Below are positions 1-8,275 of a stretch of DNA of 23,892 nt, piece by piece. The notes under the pieces were generated by a model. It had not been told where the DNA came from. It ran no database searches and saw only the letters and a list, made by a program, of their open reading frames with translations. Origin of the DNA: Acidovorax delafieldii. GTDB taxonomy: Bacteria > Pseudomonadota > Gammaproteobacteria > Burkholderiales > Burkholderiaceae_C. The translations under genes were made by a program, and so were the position numbers. The stretch spans positions 1 to 23,892 of the forward strand of contig DFQQ01000015.1 in NCBI GenBank assembly GCA_002377855.1, read 5' to 3'. Within the stretch, counting starts at the first letter, position 1. Every line of letters starts with the position of its first letter.

Positions 1-2535
1 TGCCTGGCCTGCGTCGGCCTGCAGCACGAGGCTGCCCTGCGTCGCTGCGGGGGCGGGTGCGGACGCCGCAGAGCCGCGTGCGGACGGGCCGGCGGAAGAG
101 GCGCTGGCACCCTGGCGCAGGGACATGGCCCAGGGCTGCGTGAGCTGCGCCGTCCAGGCCCCTGCCCGTCGGGTGTCTTGCCACTGGGCGCGCAAGCTGT
201 TCCATTGCACCTGCCACTGCGCCGCGCCGCTGAGCCCGCCCGCCGCACGGGTCTGCAGCGACAGCCGCTGCGTGCCTGTGCGCGCTTCACCTTCCAGGCT
301 CAATGTGGCTTGCGTCAACTGCCCCTCCAGCTCGGCTTTGACGGCCCGCAGTTGCAACGGGGTGGCAATGTTGGTGCCGCTGCCCGCACCCGTGGTGTGG
401 ACCGACGGGGGTAGCACCAGATCCAGCTGTGGGCTGGTCAACGATGCGTGCAGGTGAAACTGGGGTGCGTTACCCCCAGCGGGCGGTGCGGTGCCTTGCA
501 CTGCGGCTTGCAACTGCTGCTGCAGCGTGCTCCAGCCGCCTTTCCACTGCCATTGGAGCCGGACCTGTCCCTTGGCAGATGCCGCGCGCACTCTGCCCTG
601 CAGGTCTTTGCCCAGCCAGGGCAAGCGCCCCAGCCAGAGCAGCGTTTGCTCGGCATCGGTCAGGTTCCAGCGCCCTTCGCCCTGGCCGGCACGGGGGGCC
701 ATGCTGCCCTGCACGCGCAAGTCGGACCCCGGAAGTGTGACCTGCAACTGCCCCTGGCCTGAAAGAGCAGAGGGGGCTGCGTTGGGCGGCGGGGAGCCGC
801 TTTGCGGTGCCCCCCGGCTGATGCGCAGGTCGCTCGCTTGTACGCGCGCCTCGAGCGCGTTCAGGGTGAGCCGCTCGATGTGCGCAGTTCCACCGTCTTC
901 GTTGGGGTTCCACTGCCCCTGGGCGGCGAAGGCGTCAATGCGCAGCGCGGCTGCGCCTGCCTGGGCCGGGCCTGCGGGCGGAGCGGAGCGAATATCCGCC
1001 TCAAAGCGCACCAAGGGGCTCTCTTGCGAGGGCATCTGGGCCCGTACGCTGCCCGTCAACGCAGATGCCTCCAGTGCGGAGTGCAGCGCCTCGGGCGGCA
1101 GATTGCGCAAGCGGAGCTGTCCTTGGAAGGCGCCGCTGGCGGGCACAAACGTGCCTTGAAGGTCCAGGTTGCCGGCACGCGGGGGCGCGCCCACCGTGGC
1201 CGTTGCCTGCGACACCGTCCAGACGCCAGAGCCGTGGCTGGCCTGTGCCTGCAGCCGCGCCAGGGGCAGCCGCTGGGTGTCCCAGGGGCCTGGCAGGCGG
1301 TTGGTCAGGTCAGCGGTCAGGTTCCAGCCCGTGAGTGCGGCGCTGCCAGAAGCTGTCGCGGCTGCGGCGGGCGACGAAGAAGGGCTGGATGGGGAGGGGT
1401 CAGAATTGGAAGAGCTGTCGCCGGCTGCGCCGGGCCCCGCCGTCACGGTGCCGTGCAGTTCGGTGACCGGGGCTTGCGGCCACAAGGCCGCCAGATTAAC
1501 GGCTTGCAGCGTGGCACGGGCCTCTTGCAGGGGCTGATTGGCCCATGGACGCACCGTGGCCAGGGCCGTTGCACGCATGGGGGGCGCTGCACTCGTCGTT
1601 GTGGGCCCGCGCTGCGCGGGAGTGTTTTTTACAGCGGGGCGCTCGCCATTTGCGCGGGGTGCACCGGGCAAGTCTGGCGCCCGTTCCTCTTGCGCCTCGC
1701 TGGTCGGCTGGAGGTCGGCCTGCAGGTTCAACTGCGCTGCTTCGGTGGCCAGGGTCCCTTGGGCGGTTACCCGTGCAGCGGCCGTGAACGCTTCTGCCCG
1801 ACCGGGCAGGGGCGTGGTGACAGTGCCTTGCACCGTGGCCTGCAAGGCCATGGGCTCGCGCGCCTGCAGCGTGGCGCGCGCGGTGTAGCTGCCTTGTGCG
1901 AGCACCAGGCTGTCAATGGTCAGTTGGTGATCCTGCCCATCAAAGCGATACGTGCCCGCCAGCCCTTGGGCTTGCCACGCGGCCGAGTCGCCCCATTGCA
2001 ATTGGGCCACCTTGAAGCCCACATCCACCGTCAGTGGAAGCACCAGCTGTTGCAATGGCTGCTGTGCGGCGGGCTTGTCATGCTCCAGCGGGGTGATGTG
2101 GACCCGCGCTGCACTCACGTCGCGCAGTTCCAGGCGGCGCTGCAGCAGCAAAGGCAGCTGCCAGCCCACCTGGGCGTCGGTGACTTCCACCGCCAAGCCA
2201 GGGCTGCTCCACCGCAACCACCCAATGCGCCCACCACTGCGCAGCGACCCGGTCACATCACGGCTTTGCAGACTTTGCCCCGCGGGCAGCCACTGGGCGG
2301 CGCGCGCCAGCACGGTGGCCAGCGATGTGGCCTGGCCCGCCCACCACCACAGGCCAGCGCCCGCCAGCGCGGTGGCGACCAGCAGCGCCGCCACCGTCCA
2401 GCCCAGCCAGCGCAGCGCCCTGCGGCGGCGTAGCCCGGGGGCGCGGGCAGGGCTGGTTTCCGGCATGGGGCTGTTGGCTCCAGGGGGGTGTGTGGCCGGG
2501 ATGCCGGGGCCGGTGGGCTCGTTGGGTGTCTGCAT
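1..2535 (-). CDS. tamB: TamB, inner-membrane-anchored translocation and assembly module protein (partial, C-terminus beyond window)
   Basis: The open frame runs from an ATG at 2535 to the left edge without a stop, giving 845 residues of the N-terminal part. An N-terminal cytoplasmic stretch ending in an arginine cluster (about residues 36-42) precedes one membrane anchor (about 43-67). The remainder is a long, low-complexity, beta-strand-like region rich in Gln, Ala, Leu, Thr and Ser, as expected of the periplasmic TamB body. The conserved C-terminal DUF490/TamB domain should lie outside the window. TamB spans the periplasm and works with the outer-membrane protein TamA in inserting outer-membrane proteins or moving lipids. 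The start overlaps the tamA stop by one base (TGATG), which indicates translational coupling and supports both start and identity. The assignment rests on the partnership with tamA, the anchor and the composition; the diagnostic domain cannot be seen. Confidence 0.85.
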   Translation of the reverse strand, partial: MQTPNEPTGPGIPATHPPGANSPMPETSPARAPGLRRRRALRWLGWTVAALLVATALAGAGLWWWAGQATSLATVLARAAQWLPAGQSLQSRDVTGSLRSGGRIGWLRWSSPGLAVEVTDAQVGWQLPLLLQRRLELRDVSAARVHITPLEHDKPAAQQPLQQLVLPLTVDVGFKVAQLQWGDSAAWQAQGLAGTYRFDGQDHQLTIDSLVLAQGSYTARATLQAREPMALQATVQGTVTTPLPGRAEAFTAAARVTAQGTLATEAAQLNLQADLQPTSEAQEERAPDLPGAPRANGERPAVKNTPAQRGPTTTSAAPPMRATALATVRPWANQPLQEARATLQAVNLAALWPQAPVTELHGTVTAGPGAAGDSSSNSDPSPSSPSSSPAAAATASGSAALTGWNLTADLTNRLPGPWDTQRLPLARLQAQASHGSGVWTVSQATATVGAPPRAGNLDLQGTFVPASGAFQGQLRLRNLPPEALHSALEASALTGSVRAQMPSQESPLVRFEADIRSAPPAGPAQAGAAALRIDAFAAQGQWNPNEDGGTAHIERLTLNALEARVQASDLRISRGAPQSGSPPPNAAPSALSGQGQLQVTLPGSDLRVQGSMAPRAGQGEGRWNLTDAEQTLLWLGRLPWLGKDLQGRVRAASAKGQVRLQWQWKGGWSTLQQQLQAAVQGTAPPAGGNAPQFHLHASLTSPQLDLVLPPSVHTTGAGSGTNIATPLQLRAVKAELEGQLTQATLSLEGEARTGTQRLSLQTRAAGGLSGAAQWQVQWNSLRAQWQDTRRAGAWTAQLTQPWAMSLRQGASASSAGPSARGSAASAPAPAATQGSLVLQADAGQA

Positions 2536-4448
2536 CAGAAAGTGAATCCCAGCCGCAAATGCAGGCGAAGCTTCTTGGACTGCACGCCCCAGGCCAGATC
2601 GGCCTGCAGCGGGCCCACGGGGCTGCGCCAGCGCACGCCAGTGCCCACGCCCACACGCGGGTCGAGGTCACCCGCACGGTCGGCCACAGCGCCGGCATCC
2701 ACGAACAGGGTGTTTTCCCAGTCGGTCATGTTGCCGCGGTAGGTGATGGGGCGCTGCCACTCCACGCTGGCCACGGCCATGTAGCGGCCACCATAGAGTT
2801 TGTCGCTTTCGGTGCGCGCGCCAATGGCACGGTAGCCGTAACCGCGTACCGTGGTGTCGCCGCCCGTCAGAAAAAGCTGGGTGACCGGGATCTCTGCGCT
2901 GTCGCGCGCCAACACCGCGCCAGCTTCGGTTCGCACCGAAATGCGCGCGGCGCGCGCCACGCCGTTGGCTGCTTCCACACGCCCGGCCGGGAAGAACGAC
3001 TGCCAGCGCACCAGCGTGCGGGTAAACGGTGCCCGCTCGGGCCGCAAGGTCACGCCTGCACCCAGCTCCACGGCAATCCCGTAGCCCCGTGTGGGGGCGG
3101 TGTTGTTGTTGAAATAGCGGCCCGTCCAGCCATAGTTGGCACTCAGGGCCGCACTGTTGGCGGGCGCGTTCAGGCCCTGGGCCCGTGAGGTGTCGTAGCG
3201 CAAAAAATAGGTGCGATCGATGTTCTTGGTGCTCTTGCTGCGGCCACCCAGCACCTCGACGCTGTTGACGTCGTAATCGCCCGTCTGCTGGCGCTGCGCC
3301 AAGGCCGAGGTGAACCATCGCCAGCCGTTGTCGTTGGGCAAGGCGGTCCATCCCGTGCCCAGCTGTTGCGCCTTTTTGTCGAGCGAGAGTTTGTTGACGG
3401 CGCGCCAACCGTGCGTGGGCCACTGGTTGTGTGTGTGGTCGATGGATACGCGTGGCCCGCTGTCGGTAGACAGCCCCACGCCAAACACCAGCTTTTGCAG
3501 CTTGGCTTCGCGCACTTGCGCAATCACCGGGGCGGCCTGGGGGGTGGGGCTGTCGGTGTCCAGCGTGAGGAACACGGCATCGTAGTAACCGCTGCTGGCC
3601 AGGCGCTGCTGCGCGTCCAGCATTTCTGTCTCGTCGTACACGCTGCCGGTGGGCAGCCGGGCCAGGCGGCGGGCCCCGTCGGGGTCGTAGCGTTGGCTGC
3701 CGCGCACCTGCAGCGGTCCAAAGCGGTAGGGTGGGCCAGGGTCGTAGGTCACCGCCAGCTTGGCTTCGTGGGTGTCCGCATCGACTTCGGCACGGCTGCT
3801 GGCAATGCTGGCCGTGGGGTAGCGACGCACCTGCAATTGGCGCAGCCCGGTGTTCTTGGCGTCCGACCAGGCGGCTTGCGTGAATGTGCTGCCCTCTGGC
3901 AACGACCAGCTGCGCTGCACGCGCTCGAGCTGGCGCACGCGGGCGTCAGGCTCCGTCTCGGCGCCTTCGCTGAAGGTGATGTCCGCTTCGGTGATGCGCG
4001 TTTGCGCTCCAGGCTCTACCGTGATGGAGACTGCATAAGGCGGCAGAGGGGCCGGGGCTTCGCGCAGCTCGATGGCAATGGTGGGAGCGAAGTAGCCCAG
4101 GGTGCCCAGCAGTTCGCGGGCGTTGGCGTCGGCCGCGTGCAGCAGGCGCCGCAGTTCTTCGGTCTGCAGGTCGGGCAAGAGGCGAAAGCGTTGCAGCTCT
4201 AGGTGGCGCTCCAGCGTTTCGCGCACTGCATCGGGGGCGTTGACTTCCAGGCTGAAGGTCGGTTGGTCGGAGGTCACCACAGCGGCCGCTGCGTCGGCAT
4301 TTGCCGCCTTGGGAGACAACACGCTGCACCCCTGCAAAACCAGGGCACCACAAAGCAGCAACGCCGACCACAGGGCCGGCGTTGGTTGAGGCTGTGCCCT
4401 GCGTGGGGCGAGCACGCTGGAGGCAGAAACAAACGCGGAAAAAATCAT
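2535..4448 (-). CDS. tamA: TamA-like Omp85/BamA-superfamily outer-membrane assembly protein
   Basis: A 637-residue protein from ATG 4448; an in-frame TTG at 4472 would add eight residues, and neither start has a clear ribosome binding site. It has a hydrophobic signal segment with a lipobox-like LQGC at Cys41. POTRA-like repeats follow (strings such as PPYRFGPLQVRG). The C-terminal Omp85 barrel contains a typical TGGDTTVRGYGYR-type strand and loop and the ending LRLGFTF, with the terminal Phe used as an outer-membrane targeting signal. TamA folds in the outer membrane and, with TamB, assists outer-membrane protein biogenesis. It directly precedes and overlaps tamB. The lipobox is unusual for this family, whose members normally have an ordinary signal peptide. 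The family call is secure; the exact start and lipidation are not. Confidence 0.9.
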   Translation of the reverse strand: MIFSAFVSASSVLAPRRAQPQPTPALWSALLLCGALVLQGCSVLSPKAANADAAAAVVTSDQPTFSLEVNAPDAVRETLERHLELQRFRLLPDLQTEELRRLLHAADANARELLGTLGYFAPTIAIELREAPAPLPPYAVSITVEPGAQTRITEADITFSEGAETEPDARVRQLERVQRSWSLPEGSTFTQAAWSDAKNTGLRQLQVRRYPTASIASSRAEVDADTHEAKLAVTYDPGPPYRFGPLQVRGSQRYDPDGARRLARLPTGSVYDETEMLDAQQRLASSGYYDAVFLTLDTDSPTPQAAPVIAQVREAKLQKLVFGVGLSTDSGPRVSIDHTHNQWPTHGWRAVNKLSLDKKAQQLGTGWTALPNDNGWRWFTSALAQRQQTGDYDVNSVEVLGGRSKSTKNIDRTYFLRYDTSRAQGLNAPANSAALSANYGWTGRYFNNNTAPTRGYGIAVELGAGVTLRPERAPFTRTLVRWQSFFPAGRVEAANGVARAARISVRTEAGAVLARDSAEIPVTQLFLTGGDTTVRGYGYRAIGARTESDKLYGGRYMAVASVEWQRPITYRGNMTDWENTLFVDAGAVADRAGDLDPRVGVGTGVRWRSPVGPLQADLAWGVQSKKLRLHLRLGFTF

Positions 4449-4573
4449 GTCAGGCAAGCAATGCCGCAGCAATGCTCAAGTATGGCGGCAACTGGCCCGC
4501 ACTATGCCCTGAAAAACGGCCCCCGGGTGTAGGACAGCTTCGGCCGGGCGCTGGGCCCGACCGGCGCGGCCAG

Positions 4574-5761
4574 CTACTTGGACAACAGCCGCATCGTTTC
4601 TTCCAGCCCCTTGAGCGACAGCGGGTACATGCGGTTGCCAATGAGCTGCTGGATGATGCTGATGCTCTGGCGGTATTGCCACACGCCCTGTGGCTCCGGG
4701 TTGATCCACGCAAACTTCGGAAACGCGTGGGTGAGGCGCTGAATCCACTCCGCCCCCGGCTCCTCGTTGTTGTATTCCACGCTGCCGCCTGGCTGCAGGA
4801 TTTCGTAGGGGCTCATGGTGGCATCGCCTACAAAGATCAGTTTGTAGTCCTTGTTGTACTTGCGGATGATGTCCCAGGTCGGGAATTTTTCGGCAAAGCG
4901 GCGGCGGTTGTTCTTCCACATGAAGTCGTACACGCAGTTGTGGAAGTAATAAAACTCCAAGTGCTTGAACTCTGTCTTCACGGCGCTGAACAGTTCCTCG
5001 ACCCGCTGGATGTGCTCGTCCATCGTGCCGCCCACGTCCATCAACAGCAGCACCTTCACGTTGTTGTGGCGCTCGGGCACCATCTTGATGTCCAGAAAGC
5101 CTGCGTTGGCGGCCGTGCTGCGAATGGTGTCCGGCAGATCCAGCTCCATGTCATGGCCTTCGCGCGCAAACTTGCGCAGGCGGCGCAGCGCCACCTTGAT
5201 GTTGCGCGTGCCTAGCTCCTGCTGGTCGTCGTAGTCGCGGTAGGCGCGCTGCTCCCACACCTTCACCGCGCTCTTGTTTTTGCCCGCGCCGCCAATGCGC
5301 ACGCCTTGCGGGTTGTAGCCGCCGTGGCCAAACGGACTGGTGCCACCGGTGCCAATCCACTTGTTGCCGCCTTCGTGGCGCTCTTTCTGTTCTTCGAGGC
5401 GCTTTTTCAGCGTCTCCATCAGCTCGTCCCAGCCCATCTTCTCGATGGCGGCTTTTTGCTCGGGCGTCAGCTCGTTTTCCAGGATCTTGCGCAGCCAGTC
5501 GGCCGGAATCTCCTTGGTGAAGTCGGCCACCATCTCCACGCCCTTGAAGTAGGCGCCAAACGCCCGGTCGAACTTGTCATAGTGCTTCTCGTCCTTCACC
5601 AGCGTGAGGCGCGAGAGGTTGTAGAAATCGTCCAGCGCCCAGGCGTCGTCTGACTTGGGGCCCACCACACCGGCTTGCAGGGCTTCGAGCAGGGTGAGGT
5701 ATTCCTTCACAGACACGGGCAGCTTCGCCGCACGCAGGGTGTAGAAGAAGTCAATCAACAT
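4574..5761 (-). CDS. VWA domain-containing CoxE-like protein
   Basis: A 395-residue protein that starts with MLIDFFYTLRAAKLPVS, typical of the CoxE/VWA family paired with MoxR ATPases. The first 130 residues are helical and end in a charged segment (about 118-130). A Gly-rich linker follows (about 131-160). The VWA fold begins near residue 235 with VKVLLLMDVGGTMDEH. The metal-site (MIDAS) motif reads D242-V-G244-G-T246 rather than the classical DxSxS. No membrane segment or signal is evident, so it is probably cytoplasmic. In characterised MoxR-VWA pairs the ATPase and VWA protein act together as a chaperone-like system inserting metals or remodelling protein complexes; the target here is unknown. 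It is the last gene of the operon starting with the MoxR gene and lies 21 bp after the acetyltransferase gene. Confidence 0.88.
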   Translation of the reverse strand: MLIDFFYTLRAAKLPVSVKEYLTLLEALQAGVVGPKSDDAWALDDFYNLSRLTLVKDEKHYDKFDRAFGAYFKGVEMVADFTKEIPADWLRKILENELTPEQKAAIEKMGWDELMETLKKRLEEQKERHEGGNKWIGTGGTSPFGHGGYNPQGVRIGGAGKNKSAVKVWEQRAYRDYDDQQELGTRNIKVALRRLRKFAREGHDMELDLPDTIRSTAANAGFLDIKMVPERHNNVKVLLLMDVGGTMDEHIQRVEELFSAVKTEFKHLEFYYFHNCVYDFMWKNNRRRFAEKFPTWDIIRKYNKDYKLIFVGDATMSPYEILQPGGSVEYNNEEPGAEWIQRLTHAFPKFAWINPEPQGVWQYRQSISIIQQLIGNRMYPLSLKGLEETMRLLSK

Positions 5762-5775
5762 GATTTTGCCCTCCA

Positions 5776-5816
5776 GCGCTTGCTAGGCAAGCCTGTGCCG
5801 CTCTAAAAGATATAGC
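5776..5816 (+). repeat. 41-bp double-hairpin repeat, copy 1 (overlaps GNAT 3' end)
   Basis: This copy begins with GCGCTT and ends with ATAGC, and by hand count matches the copy at 16412-16452 at 27 of 41 positions without gaps. The second half can form a small stem from GCTCTA and TATAGC. It lies across the end of the acetyltransferase gene on the opposite strand and provides that gene's last codons and TAG stop. Confidence 0.5.
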
Positions 5817-6382
5817 AACTGTGCCTTGGCCTCGGGCCACTCGCCTGCGCGCATGCTGTACATCACCGTGTCGCGGATGGTGCCGTCGCGGCGCAGCGCG
5901 TGGCCGCGAATCACACCGTCCTTCTTGGCCCCCAGCCGCTCGATGGCCCGCTGCGAAGCAAAGTTGAAGTTGTCAGTGCGCCAGCCCACCACATGGCAGC
6001 CCAGCGTGTCGAAGGCGTGGCCCATCATCAAGAGCTTGGCGGTGGTGTTCACATGGGTGCGCTGCACGCTCTGGCGGTACCAGGTGTAGCCAATTTCCAC
6101 GCGCTTCACGGCGGGCAGGATGTCGTGGTAGCTGGTGGTGCCCAGCACCGCGCCAGTGGCGTCGTCCACCACGGCAAAGGCAAAGCGGTTGCCGTCGGCG
6201 CGCATGCGCAGGGCATCGTCGATGTACTTGCGGGTGTTTTCCGGCTCGGGCACCGAGGTGATGCGCAGCTTCCACAGCTCGCCATCGGCCGCGGCCGCGC
6301 GCAGGCCGTCTTCGTGCGATGCGTTCAGCGGCTCCAGACGCACGCCCCGCTCGCGCAGGGTCACGGGTTCCACAAAAGCCAT
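5783..6382 (-). CDS. GNAT-family N-acetyltransferase (RimJ/RimL-like)
   Basis: A 199-residue protein. The ATG at 6382 is chosen because an AAGGAG ribosome binding site (near 6391-6396) stands just upstream, only 4 bp after the preceding gene's stop; longer frames are unsupported. The N-terminus LRERGVRLEPLNASHEDGL, the central FAVVDDATGAVLGTTSY strands, VEIGYTWY, and the NFNFASQRAIERLGAKKDG helix match RimL-like acetyltransferases (Acetyltransf_3). These transfer acetyl from acetyl-CoA to protein N-termini or small amines; the substrate is unknown. It sits third in the MoxR-VWA operon, an unusual place. Its final residues and stop lie inside a 41-bp intergenic-type repeat, suggesting the original C-terminus was altered by the repeat. 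Confidence 0.85.
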   Translation of the reverse strand: MAFVEPVTLRERGVRLEPLNASHEDGLRAAAADGELWKLRITSVPEPENTRKYIDDALRMRADGNRFAFAVVDDATGAVLGTTSYHDILPAVKRVEIGYTWYRQSVQRTHVNTTAKLLMMGHAFDTLGCHVVGWRTDNFNFASQRAIERLGAKKDGVIRGHALRRDGTIRDTVMYSMRAGEWPEAKAQLLYLLERHRLA

Positions 6383-6386
6383 CGCG

Positions 6387-6629
6387 CTACTCCTTGGAAG
6401 AAGTTTTGTTTTGGCGGCGCGCTTGCCAGCGCCGCGCGGCGTGCAAGCCCAGGCCGCCGCCCAGGCCCACCAGGGCAATGCCGATGAGGCTGCCTGTGCC
6501 ATAGCCGGGCGCAAAAATGTCCACGCCCAGCCACTGGCCAGCCCAAAAGCCCAGCAGTGCCCCGCCCACAAAGCCCACGGCATCGGCCACGCCGTTGGCC
6601 AGCAGTTTTCCGGTGTTGTTGTCGCTCAC
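6387..6629 (-). CDS. small two-helix membrane protein (hypothetical)
   Basis: An 80-residue protein with a GTG start that immediately follows the TGA of the MoxR gene with no spacing, implying translational coupling. It has two hydrophobic segments (about residues 13-33 and 44-62) around a Gly/Pro hinge (APGYGTGS), then a basic tail with RRWQARRQ. Gly-rich helices such as GFVGGALLGFWAGQWLG suggest tight helix packing, as in glycine-zipper-like proteins. No named family was recognised. Its position inside a MoxR/VWA operon suggests it could anchor or serve that system at the membrane, but this is inference only. Confidence 0.7.
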   Translation of the reverse strand: MSDNNTGKLLANGVADAVGFVGGALLGFWAGQWLGVDIFAPGYGTGSLIGIALVGLGGGLGLHAARRWQARRQNKTSSKE

Positions 6630-7484
6630 TCAGCGGTTCCTCTGGTTCATGAAGACCAGCTTTTCAAACAGACTCACGTCCTGTTCGTTCTTGAGCAGCG
6701 CGCCCACCAGCGGCGGCACGGCCACTTTGTTGTCGGCGCTTTGCAGCGCTTCAAGCGGAATGTCTTCGGCCACCAGCAGCTTGAGCCAGTCGATCAGCTC
6801 GCTGGTGGAGGGCTTCTTTTTGAGGCCGGGCAGGTTGCGCACGTCATAAAACGTCTTCATCGCCACGGTGAGCAATTCGCTCTTGAGCGTAGGGAAGTGC
6901 ACGTTGACGATCTGGCGCATCGTGTCGGCTTCGGGGAACTTGATGAAGTGGAAGAAGCAGCGGCGCAGGAACGCGTCGGGCAACTCTTTTTCGTTGTTCG
7001 AGGTGATGAACACCAGTGGCCGGTGCTTGGCGCGGATGAGTTCGCGCGTTTCGTAGCAGTAGAACTCCATGCGGTCGATTTCGCGCAGCAGGTCGTTCGG
7101 GAATTCAATGTCGGCCTTGTCGATCTCGTCGATCAGCAGCGCCACAGGCTCATCTGCCGTGAAGGCCTGCCACAGCACGCCCTGGATGATGTAGTTGCGG
7201 ATGTTCTTGACCCGCTCAGCGCTGTCGCCATCATTCAACTGGCTGTCGCGCAGGCGGCTCACGGCGTCGTATTCATACAGGCCCTGCTGCGCTTTGGTGG
7301 TGGACTTGATGTGCCACTGCAGCAAGGGCATGCCCAGGGCCTGGGCCACTTCTTCGGCCAGCATGGTTTTGCCCGTGCCGGGCTCGCCCTTGATGAGCAG
7401 CGGCCGCTGCAGGGTGATGGCCGCATTCACCGCCAACATCAAATCTTGGGTAGCGACGTAATTCTGGGAACCGCGAAATTTCAT
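6630..7484 (-). CDS. MoxR-family AAA+ ATPase
   Basis: A 284-residue protein. The ATG at 7484 is chosen because the N-terminus MKFRGSQNYVATQDLMLAV is the family's usual beginning; the frame stays open upstream only because it runs antisense to the cytochrome gene. Walker A is GEPGTGKT (residues 33-40) and Walker B is LLIDE (116-120). A sensor-1-like region FITSNNEKELPDAFLRRC and an arginine-rich FLRRCFFHFIKFP segment follow. MoxR ATPases hydrolyse ATP to remodel client proteins, usually with a VWA partner; here the probable partner is the VWA gene at the end of the same operon (4574-5761). The sequence before the ATG lacks a strong Shine-Dalgarno. Confidence 0.93.
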   Translation of the reverse strand: MKFRGSQNYVATQDLMLAVNAAITLQRPLLIKGEPGTGKTMLAEEVAQALGMPLLQWHIKSTTKAQQGLYEYDAVSRLRDSQLNDGDSAERVKNIRNYIIQGVLWQAFTADEPVALLIDEIDKADIEFPNDLLREIDRMEFYCYETRELIRAKHRPLVFITSNNEKELPDAFLRRCFFHFIKFPEADTMRQIVNVHFPTLKSELLTVAMKTFYDVRNLPGLKKKPSTSELIDWLKLLVAEDIPLEALQSADNKVAVPPLVGALLKNEQDVSLFEKLVFMNQRNR

Positions 7485-7516
7485 AAGGGAAATCACCGAA
7501 TCGTTGATGAATGGGC

Positions 7517-7537
7517 TTGACAAGCGCTGGCTATAAT
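7517..7537 (+). promoter_or_regulatory. candidate promoter for the cytochrome c gene
   Basis: A perfect TATAAT lies at 7532-7537, about 52 bp before the cytochrome ATG. A perfect TTGACA occurs at 7517-7522, but the gap is 9 bp, too short for a normal sigma-70 promoter. The -10 element may therefore use a weak -35 further upstream. The interval also separates the gene from the divergent MoxR operon. Confidence 0.4.
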
Positions 7538-7589
7538 CAATCGCTGATCTGGGCCCAGAGCTGAACTTCCACGAGATTGTGCGCGCAAA

Positions 7590-8255
7590 ATGAACAAGAC
7601 GTTGACCACGATATTTGCCTTGGCTGTCGCTTCTGTGACCGCTTTTTCTCACGCCCAGGAAGCCAAGGGAGACGTGAAGGCCGGCGAAAGCAAGATTGCC
7701 ATGTGCATTGGCTGCCACGGCATTCCAGGCTACCAAGCCAGCTTCCCTGAAGTGCACAAGGTACCCATGATCTCGGGTCAGAGCGGCAAGTACATTGCCT
7801 CTGCGCTGGAAGCGTACAAGAAGGGCGATCGCAAGCACCCCACCATGCGCGGTATTGCCGATTCGCTGTCTGACCAAGACATCGCAGACGTGTCGGCCTA
7901 CTACGAGCAGCACGGCAAGAAGGCTACCGAGCTGCCTGCCAAGCCCGGCCGCGAACCCAGCGTGCAAGTGGTGGAGCTGCTGAAGAAGGGCGCTTGCGTT
8001 TCGTGCCATGGCGACAACTTCGCCAAGCCCATCGATCCCTCGTACCCCAAGGTGGCCGGCCAGCACGCCGACTATCTTTTTGTGGCGCTGAAGTCTTACA
8101 AGGCCGACACCCGCAACGCCAATCTGGGCCGCAACAACGCCATCATGGGCGGCATTGCCAAGCAGTTCTCGAACGCCGAACTCAAGGCGCTGGCCAACTA
8201 TCTGGCTTCGGTGGAAGGCGACCTGCAGGTCGTGCCCCAGTCGCGTTTCCGCTGA
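7590..8255 (+). CDS. di-haem cytochrome c (cytochrome c4-like), periplasmic
   Basis: A 221-residue protein with a Sec signal peptide, cut probably after HAQ or HA near residue 22. There are two haem-binding motifs, C39-IG-C42-H43 and C136-VS-C139-H140. The two halves resemble each other (GC(H)G... ISGQ/VAGQ...YI/YLF...L.YK...), with methionines such as M86 and M186 in places suited to be the sixth ligands. This duplication is the hallmark of cytochrome c4. It carries electrons in the periplasm, typically from the bc1 complex to terminal oxidases. The gene stands alone, divergent from the MoxR operon, and ends in a strong terminator. Codon use is that of a well-expressed host gene. Confidence 0.92.
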   Translation: MNKTLTTIFALAVASVTAFSHAQEAKGDVKAGESKIAMCIGCHGIPGYQASFPEVHKVPMISGQSGKYIASALEAYKKGDRKHPTMRGIADSLSDQDIADVSAYYEQHGKKATELPAKPGREPSVQVVELLKKGACVSCHGDNFAKPIDPSYPKVAGQHADYLFVALKSYKADTRNANLGRNNAIMGGIAKQFSNAELKALANYLASVEGDLQVVPQSRFR

Positions 8256-8275
8256 GCCATTTTTTGGTTCACCCA

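Noticed and set aside
802..2433. Long plus-strand open frame (543 codons) rich in Arg, Gly, Gln and His
   Set aside because: It is antisense to tamB, has the composition of a GC-rich shadow frame, and contains no recognisable domain.
4473..4573. GC-rich possible hairpin between the VWA gene and tamA as a terminator
   Set aside because: Complementary GGCC/CGGG stretches exist but no T-run follows on the minus strand and no single clean stem could be drawn.
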